DNA from: Bacteroides luhongzhouii
GTDB taxonomy: Bacteria; Bacteroidota; Bacteroidia; Bacteroidales; Bacteroidaceae
DNA length: 64,000 bases
Direction of reading: 5' to 3'
Assembly (NCBI RefSeq): GCF_009193295.2
Contig: NZ_CP059973.1
Coordinates: forward strand, 3,968,001 to 4,032,000
Each line of letters starts with the position of its first letter. The first letter of the stretch is position 1. The notes beneath the pieces were generated by a model. The model saw only the letters and a program-made list of their open reading frames with translations, was not told the origin of the DNA and ran no database searches. This document shows positions 37,001-45,654 of this stretch, piece by piece. The position numbers were made by a program, and so were the translations under genes.

Positions 37001-37959
37001 GGTATCCAGTTTTTGTCATCATATCCGAATTGAGTCCAGTCTCCTAACTCTTTACGGGCATCGTATTCTTCGCCATCATATTCATTATTGCTACGGATAG
37101 GGCCTTCAGTAGTCAATTTCCATGAAGTGTTTGTAGCAATTGTTTCTTTGCTGCCGTCTGCATATTCAACAATCAGATTCAACCGAAGTTTAGGATAACC
37201 GAAAGTCGGTATCTTATATGGTTTATAGTTCTGACGCATCGTATAGAAGCGACCATTTCCGAGAGTTACTCCAATAGCATTTTCTGTCTGAAGCAGTGAA
37301 GTAACATCGTATGTGTTGTACAGAATTGTTTTCCGGTAGTCGGTAGGAGCAGGTGCCAGTACTTGATTGCCGATGCGTTGCCCGTTGATAAACAACTCGT
37401 ACAACCCCATTCCGGCGACATGTACTGTGGCACGTTTCACACCTTTCTTTACTGCAAACTCTTTACGAAGATAACGGGCTGCCAAACGGCTCCATTGTGT
37501 TTCGCTGTCTCCGGGAGCGGCCCTGTCCAAGCCGATCCATTGTCCTTGCCAGTCTGCTTCATTAAATAGTCCGGTGGTCCAAAAAGCCGGAGCACTCCAA
37601 TTCGTTGCACCTTTGTTGGTGTCTATTTTCACTTTCCAATAGTAGGGGGCATTGAGCTTTAATGTTTTCCCCTGATAAGTGATCCATTGGGAAGCGTCAG
37701 ATTCAATCTTTCCTGAATCCCAGATATCTCCTTTTCCTTGTTCCAATAGCTCTGGGGAAGATGCAACAAGAATGTGATACGCAGTTTGTATCACATTCTG
37801 TTCATCCGATTCGATGCGCCAACTCAATCGGGGGTGGCGCACGTCGATACCTGCCGGATTTTTCAACAGCTCCGTTCGCAGGTCAGTTATACCTATGGCT
37901 GCGTATAGTGAACCTGCAAAGAGCAGAAGAAAGAAAAATGATACTATTCTTTTATTCAT
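34099..37959 (-). CDS. GH78 alpha-L-rhamnosidase fused to a sialidase-like (BNR) domain
   Basis: About 1286 residues from ATG 37959 (MNKRIVSFFFLLLFAGS), which gives a proper signal peptide; an upstream ATG at 38010 would not. Residues ~20-900 are a complete GH78 enzyme (LDIGQNMAGWVRF, then the catalytic-region motif IDCPQRNERQPWLGDRTMG near 495). Residues ~930-1286 are a six-bladed propeller of the BNR_2/sialidase-like type with several Asp boxes (SRDGGKTW, SDDKGKTW, SSDNGDTW) and FFGGTKERNPDCC near its start. RG-II chain C is Rha linked to Kdo, a sialic-acid-like keto acid. One protein holding a rhamnosidase and a sialidase-like domain would suit removal of that whole side chain. This role is inferred; I recall the homologue BT_1013 only by position. 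Last gene of the minus operon. Confidence 0.85.
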   Translation of the reverse strand: MNKRIVSFFFLLLFAGSLYAAIGITDLRTELLKNPAGIDVRHPRLSWRIESDEQNVIQTAYHILVASSPELLEQGKGDIWDSGKIESDASQWITYQGKTLKLNAPYYWKVKIDTNKGATNWSAPAFWTTGLFNEADWQGQWIGLDRAAPGDSETQWSRLAARYLRKEFAVKKGVKRATVHVAGMGLYELFINGQRIGNQVLAPAPTDYRKTILYNTYDVTSLLQTENAIGVTLGNGRFYTMRQNYKPYKIPTFGYPKLRLNLIVEYADGSKETIATNTSWKLTTEGPIRSNNEYDGEEYDARKELGDWTQFGYDDKNWIPAQRVSIPSGTLRAQMMPGMKVTETMKPVSIKKLGNKYILDIGQNMAGWVRFRIKGQTGDSIRLRFAESLQDNGELYTKNFRDARSTDVYVVSGRETKDATWAPRFIYHGFRYVEVSGYPNAKAEDFVAEVVEDEMEHTGTFNCSDETLNKIVRNAFWGIRSNYKGMPIDCPQRNERQPWLGDRTMGCWGESMLFNNYAMYTKWARDIREAQREDGCIPDVAPAYWNYYSDNVTWPAALPMACDMLFTNFGDKRPIEENYPAIKKWVSHIREYYMTEDFIITKDKYGDWCVPPESLELIHSKDPSRKTDGALIATAYYLKVLQLMHRFASLQGLKADAEEWEDLEHRMKDAFNARFLHVKEGTSPVPGHTLYPDSIFYGNNTVTANILPLAFGLVPKNCINEVAKNAVTSIITTNKGHISTGVIGVQWLLRELSRRGHADVAYLLATNKTYPSWGYMVEKGATTIWELWNGDTANPEMNSGNHVMLLGDLLPWCFNNLAGIRADRWKSGYKHIVFQPAFEIQELSNVDASYMSIYGKITSRWTKTPTHLEWDIELPANTTGEVHLPDGRKEKIGSGKYHFSVDIPTQNTAILTDEFLYENASFPECHGATIVELKNGDLVASFFGGTKERNPDCCIWVCRKPKGSKEWTAPKLAADGVFSLKDSQAVLAGIDSTCTPVKDAKGTLIARRKACWNPVLFQIPGGDLILFYKIGLKVSDWTGWLVRSRDGGKTWSKREALPKGFLGPIKNKPEYINGRIICPSSTEGSNGWRVHFEISDDKGKTWKMVGPLDAELSVPTQNRKKGGVNVDDQEGGEAIKGEGAKPVYAIQPSILKHKDGRLQILCRTRNAQVATAWSSDNGDTWSKVTLLDVPNNNSGTDAVTMKDGRHILIYNNFSTLPGTPKGPRTPLCVAVSKDGINWQPVLTLEDSPISQYSYPSIIQGKDGKLHAIYTWRRQRIKYAEIDPTKF

Positions 37960-37993
37960 AAGTATGTTTTCATCATTCGTATATATAATAAAT

Positions 37994-38075
37994 TTAAGCA
38001 CGGATTGCATGGATTAACGTTGTTGTACCTATCTGTCATTCAGAAAACTGTGAAATCCGTGTAATCCGTGCTTAA
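37994..38075. repeat. 22-bp imperfect inverted repeat inside the RG-II operon
   Basis: TTAAGCACGGATTGCATGGATT (split here: TTAAGCACGGA, TTGCATGGATT) at 37994-38015 is matched in inverse at 38054-38075 with two mismatches. Each arm itself holds two copies of a CGGATT-type unit. It lies in the only long gap (126 bp) of the minus operon, between GH140 and GH78-BNR. It resembles REP-like intergenic elements and could lower expression of the last gene. Confidence 0.7.
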
Positions 38076-38085
38076 TCATATAAGT

Positions 38086-39552
38086 TTATTTATTCCATTT
38101 TTGTTGTGCATTTGGTAATTCTGTCCAGTCTTTCTCCACATAGTTCTTACTGCTGTCCACTACAATCAGGATATGATCGTTTCCACTGCAATAACCACTG
38201 TCGTGCTGGAATTTGTGCACTCCGTTATCAAATTCTCCGATGTATTCCAGTTTACCATCTTTTGTGGTGTACCACCAGGCATTCTTTTTTGCGCCGCTAA
38301 TCTTGCTGAAATCAACTTCCATCGGACGTCCGGTATAGTTGTATACCATCAGATAATCATTTCCACGTGTAGCGATAGCACGGTCATAACGTTCTCCATT
38401 TTGTCCTGCGATGATAGACTGATCGGGTATGCGTTCGAAGAACGGGAAAGTCAACATCAGGTTTTTCAGATACTTCATCTGATTGTAGCCCGGATCATTC
38501 AAAGCATCATACCAAGGCTTCTTTGCACCGTAAGCACCACCCACACCCGGTTTGATAAATTGCATGATTGAGTTATGACCGTAAGTATGTCCGAAAGCCC
38601 CGGCAAATACGGACCAGTAAGCATAACGACGTACGTCATAATCCTTCCACAACAGTTCGTTTTCATCGTGCAGTCCATGAGGTATTTCTTCATAGATCGG
38701 TTCACCGTCAATCACAGGCTTCATGGGTTTCATGGCCAGGCTGCGTTCTACAAAACGCCAGTTATCTTCTTCCGTATTTTCTTCGATAGGATAGTCACCA
38801 TCTCCGAAACGTTGTCCGTAACGACGATGTCCGCTTTGGAACATGTTGAAATCCAACCAGGGAGCGTTATTGAACCAAGTCGCGGAAGTTGTTCTTCCAC
38901 GTGGATGGAATGTCATCAGGTGATTTTTGTCGATAGCTTTGATAGAGGTTGCCAAAGCTTCCCATTCAGCAGTTTTTACGTCACCACGGATATCTCCACC
39001 GATAAACCAGATAATATTCGGTTCATCCTTATAACGCTCTGCCAAAAACTTGCCGTATGCTTTTGCCTGTTCTACAGTCATCTCGCCCCGGTTCACCGGG
39101 CTTCCCCAAATGCAGACCATGCCGATATATTGTCCCTTCTTTGCTGCTGTACGGATGATGTAATCCATGTGATCCCAATAACCGTATACGCCTTTCTGAT
39201 TAATGTTTTTGAAGTTATATCCGTCGATCATCGAATATTGTCCGTAGATATTCATAGACGGAACATTATTCAACGTTTGAACCTGAATCACGTTATATCC
39301 GCGACGTTTGCATTGTTCCAGATAATATTCGGCTTCATCCCGGTTCAAGCGTTCGGGCAATAGCCAACCGGTTTCTCCTAACCAAAAGAAAGGAGCGCCG
39401 TTTTCGTGTTTCAGGTAACGTCCCTCTTCAGAAACTACGAGTTTGCCGTTGTCCCAGGGGATATACGTCTTTTGTGTTTTCTTCTGTGCTGCAGCCGGAG
39501 TTGCCATTGTCAATAGCAGCAACAAAAGAGGAAGAATCTTGAATTTTCTCAT
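38086..39552 (-). CDS. GH140 apiosidase-like enzyme
   Basis: 488 residues with a signal peptide ending about residue 22 (TPAAAQ). A DUF4038-type TIM barrel (about 35-390) is followed by a small C-terminal beta domain (from about 395, LMVYNYTGRPMEVDF). Counting residues, IWFIGGD puts an aspartate at 187 and VIDGEPIYEE a glutamate at 284. These are the positions I remember for the catalytic pair of the founding GH140 enzyme BT_1012, and the whole protein aligns with no offset. GH140 cuts the apiose-galacturonic acid linkage and frees chains A and B of RG-II from the backbone. It follows GH105 after 20 nt in the same operon. This is the best single marker that the locus targets RG-II. Confidence 0.88.
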   Translation of the reverse strand: MRKFKILPLLLLLLTMATPAAAQKKTQKTYIPWDNGKLVVSEEGRYLKHENGAPFFWLGETGWLLPERLNRDEAEYYLEQCKRRGYNVIQVQTLNNVPSMNIYGQYSMIDGYNFKNINQKGVYGYWDHMDYIIRTAAKKGQYIGMVCIWGSPVNRGEMTVEQAKAYGKFLAERYKDEPNIIWFIGGDIRGDVKTAEWEALATSIKAIDKNHLMTFHPRGRTTSATWFNNAPWLDFNMFQSGHRRYGQRFGDGDYPIEENTEEDNWRFVERSLAMKPMKPVIDGEPIYEEIPHGLHDENELLWKDYDVRRYAYWSVFAGAFGHTYGHNSIMQFIKPGVGGAYGAKKPWYDALNDPGYNQMKYLKNLMLTFPFFERIPDQSIIAGQNGERYDRAIATRGNDYLMVYNYTGRPMEVDFSKISGAKKNAWWYTTKDGKLEYIGEFDNGVHKFQHDSGYCSGNDHILIVVDSSKNYVEKDWTELPNAQQKWNK

Positions 39553-39572
39553 TGTATTTTATCGTTTTTAGT

Positions 39573-40775
39573 TTATTTCTTTGTCATTTTCTCGTATTCA
39601 ATAGCAGCCAAGATGAATGAACCTACCGATTTCGGATCATTTTCTATGATCGGTTCGCTGATATAATATTCAAATGAGCCGTCACGATATCTTTTTGAAT
39701 CTCCGCCCAATCCTGCAACAGCACAGCAATTGGTAATTGTATAGCTGCCATCCTCTTCCAAACGGGTAAATGTCTTTACCATTCCATCAAAGGCTTTTTG
39801 TGTCGGTTCAATATATTCGTTACCAATATATCCTTTATTGATAGCTTTGGCAAGCGTATAGATAAACAGGGCAGTGGCAGATGATTCCAAATAATTACCT
39901 TCACGTGCTCCCTGATCGGTTACCTGATACCAGGTTCCGGATGGAGGATCTTGATATTTCACAATCGCTTTTGCCAATCCCTGCAGAATCTGTATAATGC
40001 TGTCTCGTCCGGCAGTTTCCTGTGGCAGAAAGTCCAGTACATCTACAATAGCTGCTCCATACCATCCGATGCTGCGACTCCAAAAATTAGGAGAGCAACC
40101 CGTTTCAGGATTTGACCATTTCTGTTCGCGACTTTCATCCCATCCGTGATAATAAAGCCCTGTTGCAGGATCATAAGTCTTGCTATTTATCAAAAGAATC
40201 TGTTTTGTTGCTTCGTCAAATAAAGCGGGTTCATTAAAAGTAGCCCCATATTGAACCAGATAAGGAGAAGCCATAAAGATTCCGTCCAGCCACATTTGAT
40301 GAGGATATCTTAGTTTATGCCAAAATCCCCCCTCACTGGTACGGGGTTGCTCTGCCATTTGCTTGCGTAAAGTATCCATGGCTATTTTGTAGCGTTCATC
40401 TCCGGTCTGTGCGTAAAGATCGAAAAGAATCTTCCCGCCGTTGACATTATCAATATTGAATGAAAGATATTTCATGGTTTTGATATGTCCGTCAGTATCG
40501 ATCAGACTATCTGCATAAATCTTGGCATACTCATAATATGCGCTGTCCCCGGTATGTTTCCATTCTTCCAACATGGATTTCACTACTAGTCCGTGGGTAT
40601 ATCCCCAACGCGGTTTTTTAGCTTTTTCAATCATCCAGGGTTCGGGGAAACGTTTCATTTCGGAGCGTGCCATGCGTTCACTCCATTTTTCCGTTTCTGT
40701 TTTTTGAGGTGCTGCGCAAGCTAGGAAACAAGCAGTTCCACAGGCGACAATCAGTTTTAATAAGTTTTTGTTCAT
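39573..40775 (-). CDS. GH105 unsaturated glucuronyl/galacturonyl hydrolase lipoprotein
   Basis: About 400 residues from ATG 40775 (MNKNLLKLIVACGTACFLACAAP), which makes a lipoprotein signal with cysteine about residue 20; the ATG at 40799 overlaps the GH95 stop and breaks the signal. The fold is an (alpha/alpha)6 barrel with GH105/GH88 marks: MKYLSFNIDNVNGGK near 90, WLDGIFMASPYLVQYG near 160 (contains the catalytic aspartate), YYHGWDESREQKW near 210 and FWSRSIGWYGAA near 240. GH105 enzymes remove the 4,5-unsaturated uronic acid left by pectin lyases, matching the PL1 lyase on the other arm. It is 13 nt after GH95. Confidence 0.92.
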   Translation of the reverse strand: MNKNLLKLIVACGTACFLACAAPQKTETEKWSERMARSEMKRFPEPWMIEKAKKPRWGYTHGLVVKSMLEEWKHTGDSAYYEYAKIYADSLIDTDGHIKTMKYLSFNIDNVNGGKILFDLYAQTGDERYKIAMDTLRKQMAEQPRTSEGGFWHKLRYPHQMWLDGIFMASPYLVQYGATFNEPALFDEATKQILLINSKTYDPATGLYYHGWDESREQKWSNPETGCSPNFWSRSIGWYGAAIVDVLDFLPQETAGRDSIIQILQGLAKAIVKYQDPPSGTWYQVTDQGAREGNYLESSATALFIYTLAKAINKGYIGNEYIEPTQKAFDGMVKTFTRLEEDGSYTITNCCAVAGLGGDSKRYRDGSFEYYISEPIIENDPKSVGSFILAAIEYEKMTKK

Positions 40776-40788
40776 ATCGGTCGAGTTA

Positions 40789-43257
40789 TTATTTTCCAAT
40801 CAATACATATTCTTTTCCAGCTTTGGTAGGCAGATCATAGAGGTAAGTCTCTGCAATTTCCACTTTGTTCAAATTTGCCTTTTCGTTAATCAATGGCTCC
40901 GGAATGGTGGGGACTGCATAAAGAGGATTCGGATTTTCGCCTTTGGCACGCTTCAAAGCCTTACCTGTCAATGGATTGAGTGAACGTAAACGACAATTTC
41001 CTCCCTTATGAGATTTGATAACCAGCCGGCTGACTTTCCCGTTTTTCCAACTCAAATCAAGTTCGAAACCTCCACGGGCAATAATTCCTTTGATAGAACC
41101 TTCTTTCCAAACGGTAGGCAGTGCGGGAAGTAAATAAATAAAACCATCGTAACTTTGCATCAACATCTCTGCAATGCCCGCGGCACAACCAAAGTTTCCA
41201 TCAATTTGAAATGGTGGGTGCGCATCAAACAGGTTAGGGTAGGTACCTCCTTTTTTCTTTTCATTGCGTACGAGAGTCAGCTGGTCAGTTATCAGCTTGT
41301 AAGCGTGGTTGCCATCAAGCAGGCGTGCCCAAAGACAGACTTTCCATCCCATGCTCCATCCGGTCGACGGGTCGCCACGATGAATTAGAGAAGTACGTGC
41401 TGCGTCGAATAGTTCAGGAGTACGGTAAGGGGAAATCTGATTGCTGGGGAAGAGTCCGTACAAATGAGAAATGTGGCGGTGCACGTCCTTCGGATCATCC
41501 CAGTCGAACATCCACTCTTGTAATTGCCCCCAATGTCCTACCTGCATGGGAGCCATTTCTTTGAGACGTTGCGTCAGATGAGAGGCAAACTCCTGATCTG
41601 TATCCAGTATTTGAGAAGCAGATATAATTGCTGTCCAAAGATCGAAAATCAATTGGTTGTCCATGGTGCATCCGGCAGCTGTGGTGGCTTTTCCATTACT
41701 TCCCGAATGTACATTTTCCGGTGAATTACTGGGGCAGACCACCAGCCAGTTGTGTACGGGCTCTTTCACCATAATTTCATCAAAGAAACGTCCGGACTCT
41801 TTCAGTATCGGATAGACGGAACGCAGAAATTCCACATCCCCGGTGTATAGATAACGCTCCCAAAGATGCCGGCAAAGCCATGCGCCACCACTGGGCCACA
41901 TACCCGAAGGAGCTTTGTCAACTGCTCCTGTGATACGCCATATATCCGTATTATGATGTAACACCCATCCGTTGGCTCCATACATAATCTTAGCAGTCTC
42001 TTTACCTGTGTCACTCACTTCTTTTATCAGACGGAATAACGGTTCATTCAGTTCACTTAGATTCGTTACTTCCGAAGGCCAGTAATTCATTTCCAAATTG
42101 ATGTTACAAGTATATTTGCTATCCCAGGAAGGGAATAATTTGTCATTCCAAATTCCTTGTAAATTGGCGGGTTGTCCTCCCGGTTGGGAAGAACAGATCA
42201 ACAGATAACGTCCGAATTGAAAATAGGTGGCAACCAGGTGTGCGTCATTGGTGTTTCTGAAATTCTCCACACGTTTATCGGTAGTTACATTCGCATATTG
42301 ATCCTCTCCCAAATCAAGAGAAACACGTGTCAGGTATTGTCGGTAGAAGTTAACATGATTCTTCTTCGATTCAATGAACGGATGAACCATTGCTTTTTCC
42401 AAATAGTTCTTTGCCCGCTCTGTCTGATTACCTGTGATGTCTTGATAATTGTTGAAATTAGTTGCAATGGATACATAGATAATCGCTTCGTCGGCTTTCT
42501 CTACAGAAAGTATTCCATCGGTACAAGCTATTTTCCCACCTTTATTTTTAGCAGTCAATCTGCCTTGAAATTCTACTTTCCCTTTCAATCCTTCATGCAA
42601 GGAAGAGACTCCCGAGAGTGTCACACAATTTTCCTCCTCAGAAGCGATCATAACATCCTGGTGAGGGGAAGTAAGCTGTGCATTGAAAGTAATTTGTCCG
42701 GGACGATTGGCGGTCAGTCGTACCATTACTACCTGATCGGTAAATGAAGTGATCGTTTCGCGTTGATACTGCACTCCGTCTACTTCATAACGTACGATTG
42801 CACGTGCGGAATCCAGACTTAATTCCCGATAATAGTTGGAATAACGTGTATGGCCGGGAAAAGCAATTCGCAGGTCACCAAAACTCTGATATGGCATTCC
42901 TGAATTAGTCTTTGCCATAATCTTTTCTGTGGCCAGTGTCTGTGCTTCAAGGTATTTTCCGGCAAAGACCAGCTCACGCACTTTCGGAATATATTCCAGT
43001 GCATCCGGATTGGCGTTATTATTGGGACGTCCCGCCCAAATGCTTTCTTCGTTCAGTTGTATTTGTTCTGTGCCTGGTGTTCCATATACCATGGCCCCCA
43101 AACGACCATTCCCAAGGGGTAATGCTTCGGTCCATACCTGTGCGGGACAGTCATACCATAGCTTGTATTCGGGTACAGAAGACTTCTGTTCCTGTGCCTG
43201 AATACAACCAACAGACATCGTGACGAACAGATATCCGATTAATCTCTTTTTATTCAT
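40789..43257 (-). CDS. GH95 alpha-L-galactosidase/fucosidase
   Basis: 822 residues with a signal peptide (ends CIQAQ, about residue 22). Marks of GH95: LWYDCPAQVWTEALPLGNGR at the start of the mature protein, IQLNEESIWAGRPNNN, INLEMNYWPSEVTNLSELNE near 395 and the catalytic-region sequence NFGCAAGIAEMLMQS near 715. GH95 enzymes are inverting alpha-L-fucosidases or alpha-L-galactosidases. In this operon order (GH95-GH105-GH140) the homologue I recall, BT_1010, removes the terminal L-galactose of RG-II chain A, so that activity is favoured. First gene of the minus-strand operon; its promoter shares a 175-bp gap with the divergent DUF2807 gene. Confidence 0.92.
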   Translation of the reverse strand: MNKKRLIGYLFVTMSVGCIQAQEQKSSVPEYKLWYDCPAQVWTEALPLGNGRLGAMVYGTPGTEQIQLNEESIWAGRPNNNANPDALEYIPKVRELVFAGKYLEAQTLATEKIMAKTNSGMPYQSFGDLRIAFPGHTRYSNYYRELSLDSARAIVRYEVDGVQYQRETITSFTDQVVMVRLTANRPGQITFNAQLTSPHQDVMIASEEENCVTLSGVSSLHEGLKGKVEFQGRLTAKNKGGKIACTDGILSVEKADEAIIYVSIATNFNNYQDITGNQTERAKNYLEKAMVHPFIESKKNHVNFYRQYLTRVSLDLGEDQYANVTTDKRVENFRNTNDAHLVATYFQFGRYLLICSSQPGGQPANLQGIWNDKLFPSWDSKYTCNINLEMNYWPSEVTNLSELNEPLFRLIKEVSDTGKETAKIMYGANGWVLHHNTDIWRITGAVDKAPSGMWPSGGAWLCRHLWERYLYTGDVEFLRSVYPILKESGRFFDEIMVKEPVHNWLVVCPSNSPENVHSGSNGKATTAAGCTMDNQLIFDLWTAIISASQILDTDQEFASHLTQRLKEMAPMQVGHWGQLQEWMFDWDDPKDVHRHISHLYGLFPSNQISPYRTPELFDAARTSLIHRGDPSTGWSMGWKVCLWARLLDGNHAYKLITDQLTLVRNEKKKGGTYPNLFDAHPPFQIDGNFGCAAGIAEMLMQSYDGFIYLLPALPTVWKEGSIKGIIARGGFELDLSWKNGKVSRLVIKSHKGGNCRLRSLNPLTGKALKRAKGENPNPLYAVPTIPEPLINEKANLNKVEIAETYLYDLPTKAGKEYVLIGK

Positions 43258-43396
43258 TTCCTTCCAATTGCTTTTATACTTTTATAAAAAGACGATTGAA
43301 AGGGAATTTTGTACCCACTATGCGCGTAGTAAGAAGCAGGAATAATCAGAAGTTATTTATTCAATCTTTAGTTGCCATATTTTGAAATATACTTCC

Positions 43397-43404
43397 TATA
43401 TTTG
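43397..43404 (+). promoter_or_regulatory. -7 box for the DUF2807 gene
   Basis: TATATTTG matches TAnnTTTG, 28 nt before ATG 43433. The -33 region is weak. No clear consensus box was found for the divergent GH95 operon in the same gap, which fits regulator-dependent expression. Confidence 0.55.
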
Positions 43405-43432
43405 TCATTAGAATATTTAATAAAAAGAAATT

Positions 43433-44224
43433 ATGAAAAGTTTTAATGTTACATCCATGTTTGTGATGCTGATGTTCTTGTGTATTACAGGCATACAGGC
43501 GCAGAGCGTTACTCCCAGTAAGAAGTATATCACGAAAGATTTGAATAACGTAGGTAATTTCAGTTCAATCAGGGTTTTAGGTAGTCCCGACGTTGAATAT
43601 CGTCAGAGCAGTGGTTCTAAAACAACAGTTTCTATATATGGTTCAGATAATCTGGTCGACCTGTTGGAAGTGTCTGCTGTAAACGGAGTGTTACAGGTGA
43701 ATATAAAGAAAGGCGTTAAGATTCTTAGCGGAGAACGCCGTTTGAAAGTGATTGCATCATCTCCTTCATTGAAGGAAGTAGATATTAAAGGTTCGGCAGA
43801 TGTATATCTGAAAGGTACGATTAAAGGTTCGGATTTAAATCTGAATATAACAGGTTCCGGCGATATTGAAGCCGAGAATTTGCAATATACAAACCTTTCT
43901 ACTTTTGTAAAGGGTAGTGGGGATATTGATGTGAAGAATGTGAAAGCCACTACTGTAAGGACGATAATTAGCGGTTCCGGTGATGTGAATTTGAAAGGCT
44001 CGGCTCAATGGGCTACGCTGACAGTAAATGGGTCCGGTGATATCAGTGCCGACAAGCTGACGGCTACTAATGTCGTTGCTACTGTTTCAGGCTCCGGCGA
44101 TATCTCTTGTTATGCTTCTAAACAGTTGGATGCAAAAGTTAGTGGTAGTGGAGATATTGAGTACAAAGGAAGTCCCTCTGTTGTAAATAAACAAGGCAAG
44201 AAAGACTCAATATCCGGAAAGTAA
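43433..44224 (+). CDS. DUF2807 (head GIN domain) exported protein
   Basis: 263 residues with a signal peptide ending about residue 24 (GIQAQ). The mature part is a DUF2807 auto-transporter-adhesin-like beta-helix: FSSIRVLGSPDVEYRQS near 44, LKEVDIKGSADVYLKG near 115, then repeating GSGDI/GSGDV turns about every 20 residues to the end (for example SGSGDVNLKGSA). The repeats mark successive coils of a right-handed helix. No catalytic residues are apparent. DUF2807 proteins are common in Bacteroidetes and are thought to be envelope proteins; function unknown. It is a single-gene unit with its own -7 box and terminator, divergent from the RG-II operon and probably unrelated to it. Confidence 0.9.
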   Translation: MKSFNVTSMFVMLMFLCITGIQAQSVTPSKKYITKDLNNVGNFSSIRVLGSPDVEYRQSSGSKTTVSIYGSDNLVDLLEVSAVNGVLQVNIKKGVKILSGERRLKVIASSPSLKEVDIKGSADVYLKGTIKGSDLNLNITGSGDIEAENLQYTNLSTFVKGSGDIDVKNVKATTVRTIISGSGDVNLKGSAQWATLTVNGSGDISADKLTATNVVATVSGSGDISCYASKQLDAKVSGSGDIEYKGSPSVVNKQGKKDSISGK

Positions 44225-44244
44225 GAAATTGATTCCCATCATAG

Positions 44245-44285
44245 AAAGCGGGCAAATATGCAATATATTCATATTTGCCCGCTTT
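44245..44285 (+). terminator. Terminator after the DUF2807 gene
   Basis: AAAGCGGGCAAATATG and CATATTTGCCCGCTTT form a 16-bp perfect stem followed by TTG. It is symmetrical and may act in both directions. Confidence 0.9.
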
Positions 44286-44438
44286 TGTCATAAACAGGTG
44301 TGAGGTATGAGAGAATATATTATGTTAAAATACTGTAGATTGAAATACAATTAACAGGCAAATCTGTTCTAATCAATATGGAACAAGACCTATTGTCATT
44401 GCACAAATAAAATATTATTCAATTAAATCAAGCAATAT

Positions 44439-45170
44439 ATGAATTTAGACGAAGTTTTAAATTATCGTCGCTCCGTACGAGTGTATGATAAAGAAAAGCA
44501 AATAGACGCAGAGAAAGTGAAACATTGTTTGGAGTTGGCAACACTGGCTCCCAATAGTTCTGACATGCAGCTGTGGGAATTTTATCATATCACGCAGCCC
44601 GAATTATTGGCAAAGGTTTCAAGAACCTGTCTCGATCAGAAAGCTACCTCTACCGCCTCGCAGATCGTGGTTTTCGTTACGCGTCGTGACTTGTATTGGA
44701 AACGTGCAAAATTCGTTCTTGATTTTGAAAGAGGAAATATCCAGCGGAATAGCCCCAAAGAACGACAGGAGAAACGTATCAAGGACAGAGAACTCTATTA
44801 TGGAATATTAATGCCATTTGTCTATGCCCGTTTCTTGGGACTTTTAGGACTATTCAGATTGCTTTTAGCTAATATTATCAGTATTTTCCGTCCTATGATG
44901 CTTGAAGTTTCCGAGAGTGATGTACGTGTAGTCGTTCATAAATCCTGTGCGCTTGCTGCACAGACATTTATGATTGCTATGGCGAATGAAGGTTACGATA
45001 CCTGTCCATTGGAAGGGTTGGATAGCCGGCGGCTTAAAAGACTGCTAAAATTACCCCATGGTGCTGAAATAAATATGGTCGTCTCGTGTGGAATACGGAA
45101 CGGGAACAAAGGAATTTGGGGTGAACGATGCAGAGTACCTTTTAAAGAGGTATATCATAAGCTTTCTTGA
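44439..45170 (+). CDS. Nitroreductase-family protein
   Basis: 243 residues, cytoplasmic. The N-terminus (NYRRSVRVYDKEKQID) and LATLAPNSSDMQLWEFY near 33 are the FMN-binding signature of the nitroreductase fold, and the C-terminal half has AAQTFMIAMANEGYDTCPLEG and VVSCGIRNGNKGIWGER, also family-like. The middle (about 85-165) has an extra charged and then hydrophobic stretch (YGILMPFVYARFLGLLGLFR) not usual in minimal members, so it may be membrane-associated or a divergent branch. It probably reduces a quinone, nitro or similar compound with NAD(P)H. It is a single gene; the terminator upstream isolates it. Confidence 0.85.
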   Translation: MNLDEVLNYRRSVRVYDKEKQIDAEKVKHCLELATLAPNSSDMQLWEFYHITQPELLAKVSRTCLDQKATSTASQIVVFVTRRDLYWKRAKFVLDFERGNIQRNSPKERQEKRIKDRELYYGILMPFVYARFLGLLGLFRLLLANIISIFRPMMLEVSESDVRVVVHKSCALAAQTFMIAMANEGYDTCPLEGLDSRRLKRLLKLPHGAEINMVVSCGIRNGNKGIWGERCRVPFKEVYHKLS

Positions 45171-45654
45171 TGCTATTCTCCCGTTGAAGAAAAAAAACAT
45201 CAAAATGGAAGAAAAGCAGGCGACTGAAGCCTCTATTATGAATCCAAAAGATACCGTCTTATGATGAGGTATTCCTGTAAATCATGATCTGACTGTATTT
45301 ATCTGAAGTCTATTATTTTCAAATTATATACGCGGTTTTATAATTCTACTTAATTTCATTATTTTAATGATTCAGTGGAACTATATTATCGTATGATTGT
45401 ATTATTGGTGATAAAATATTTTACAAATACCGTATTCTTCCAAATGAAATGATAACTTTATAAATCTCCCCTTAATATTTCGGTAACAAACGATATCGTT
45501 ACCACTTTTGATAGAAAACACCCATTGTTTTTGTTAGAATCCACCTCATGTGTGGACATTGAAAAGTTTATACTTGTGCCGGATTTAGACACGTTAAAAG
45601 GTCATCAAACGTGTTTTGCTGAAAATGTAAGTATTAATCAAATCCTATATAAGT
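45171..45654. other. 484-bp gap before the short hybrid regulator
   Basis: AT-rich. No convincing gene or strong hairpin was seen. A 19-codon frame from about 45205 is too short to support. The length and position suit a regulatory region, or residue of a lost 5' part of the regulator, but no sensor-domain sequence was recognised in any frame. Confidence 0.4.

Noticed and set aside
38575..39363. 262-codon plus-strand ORF opposite GH140
   Set aside because: Antisense shadow of an enzyme whose catalytic residues are intact; no domain and no promoter.
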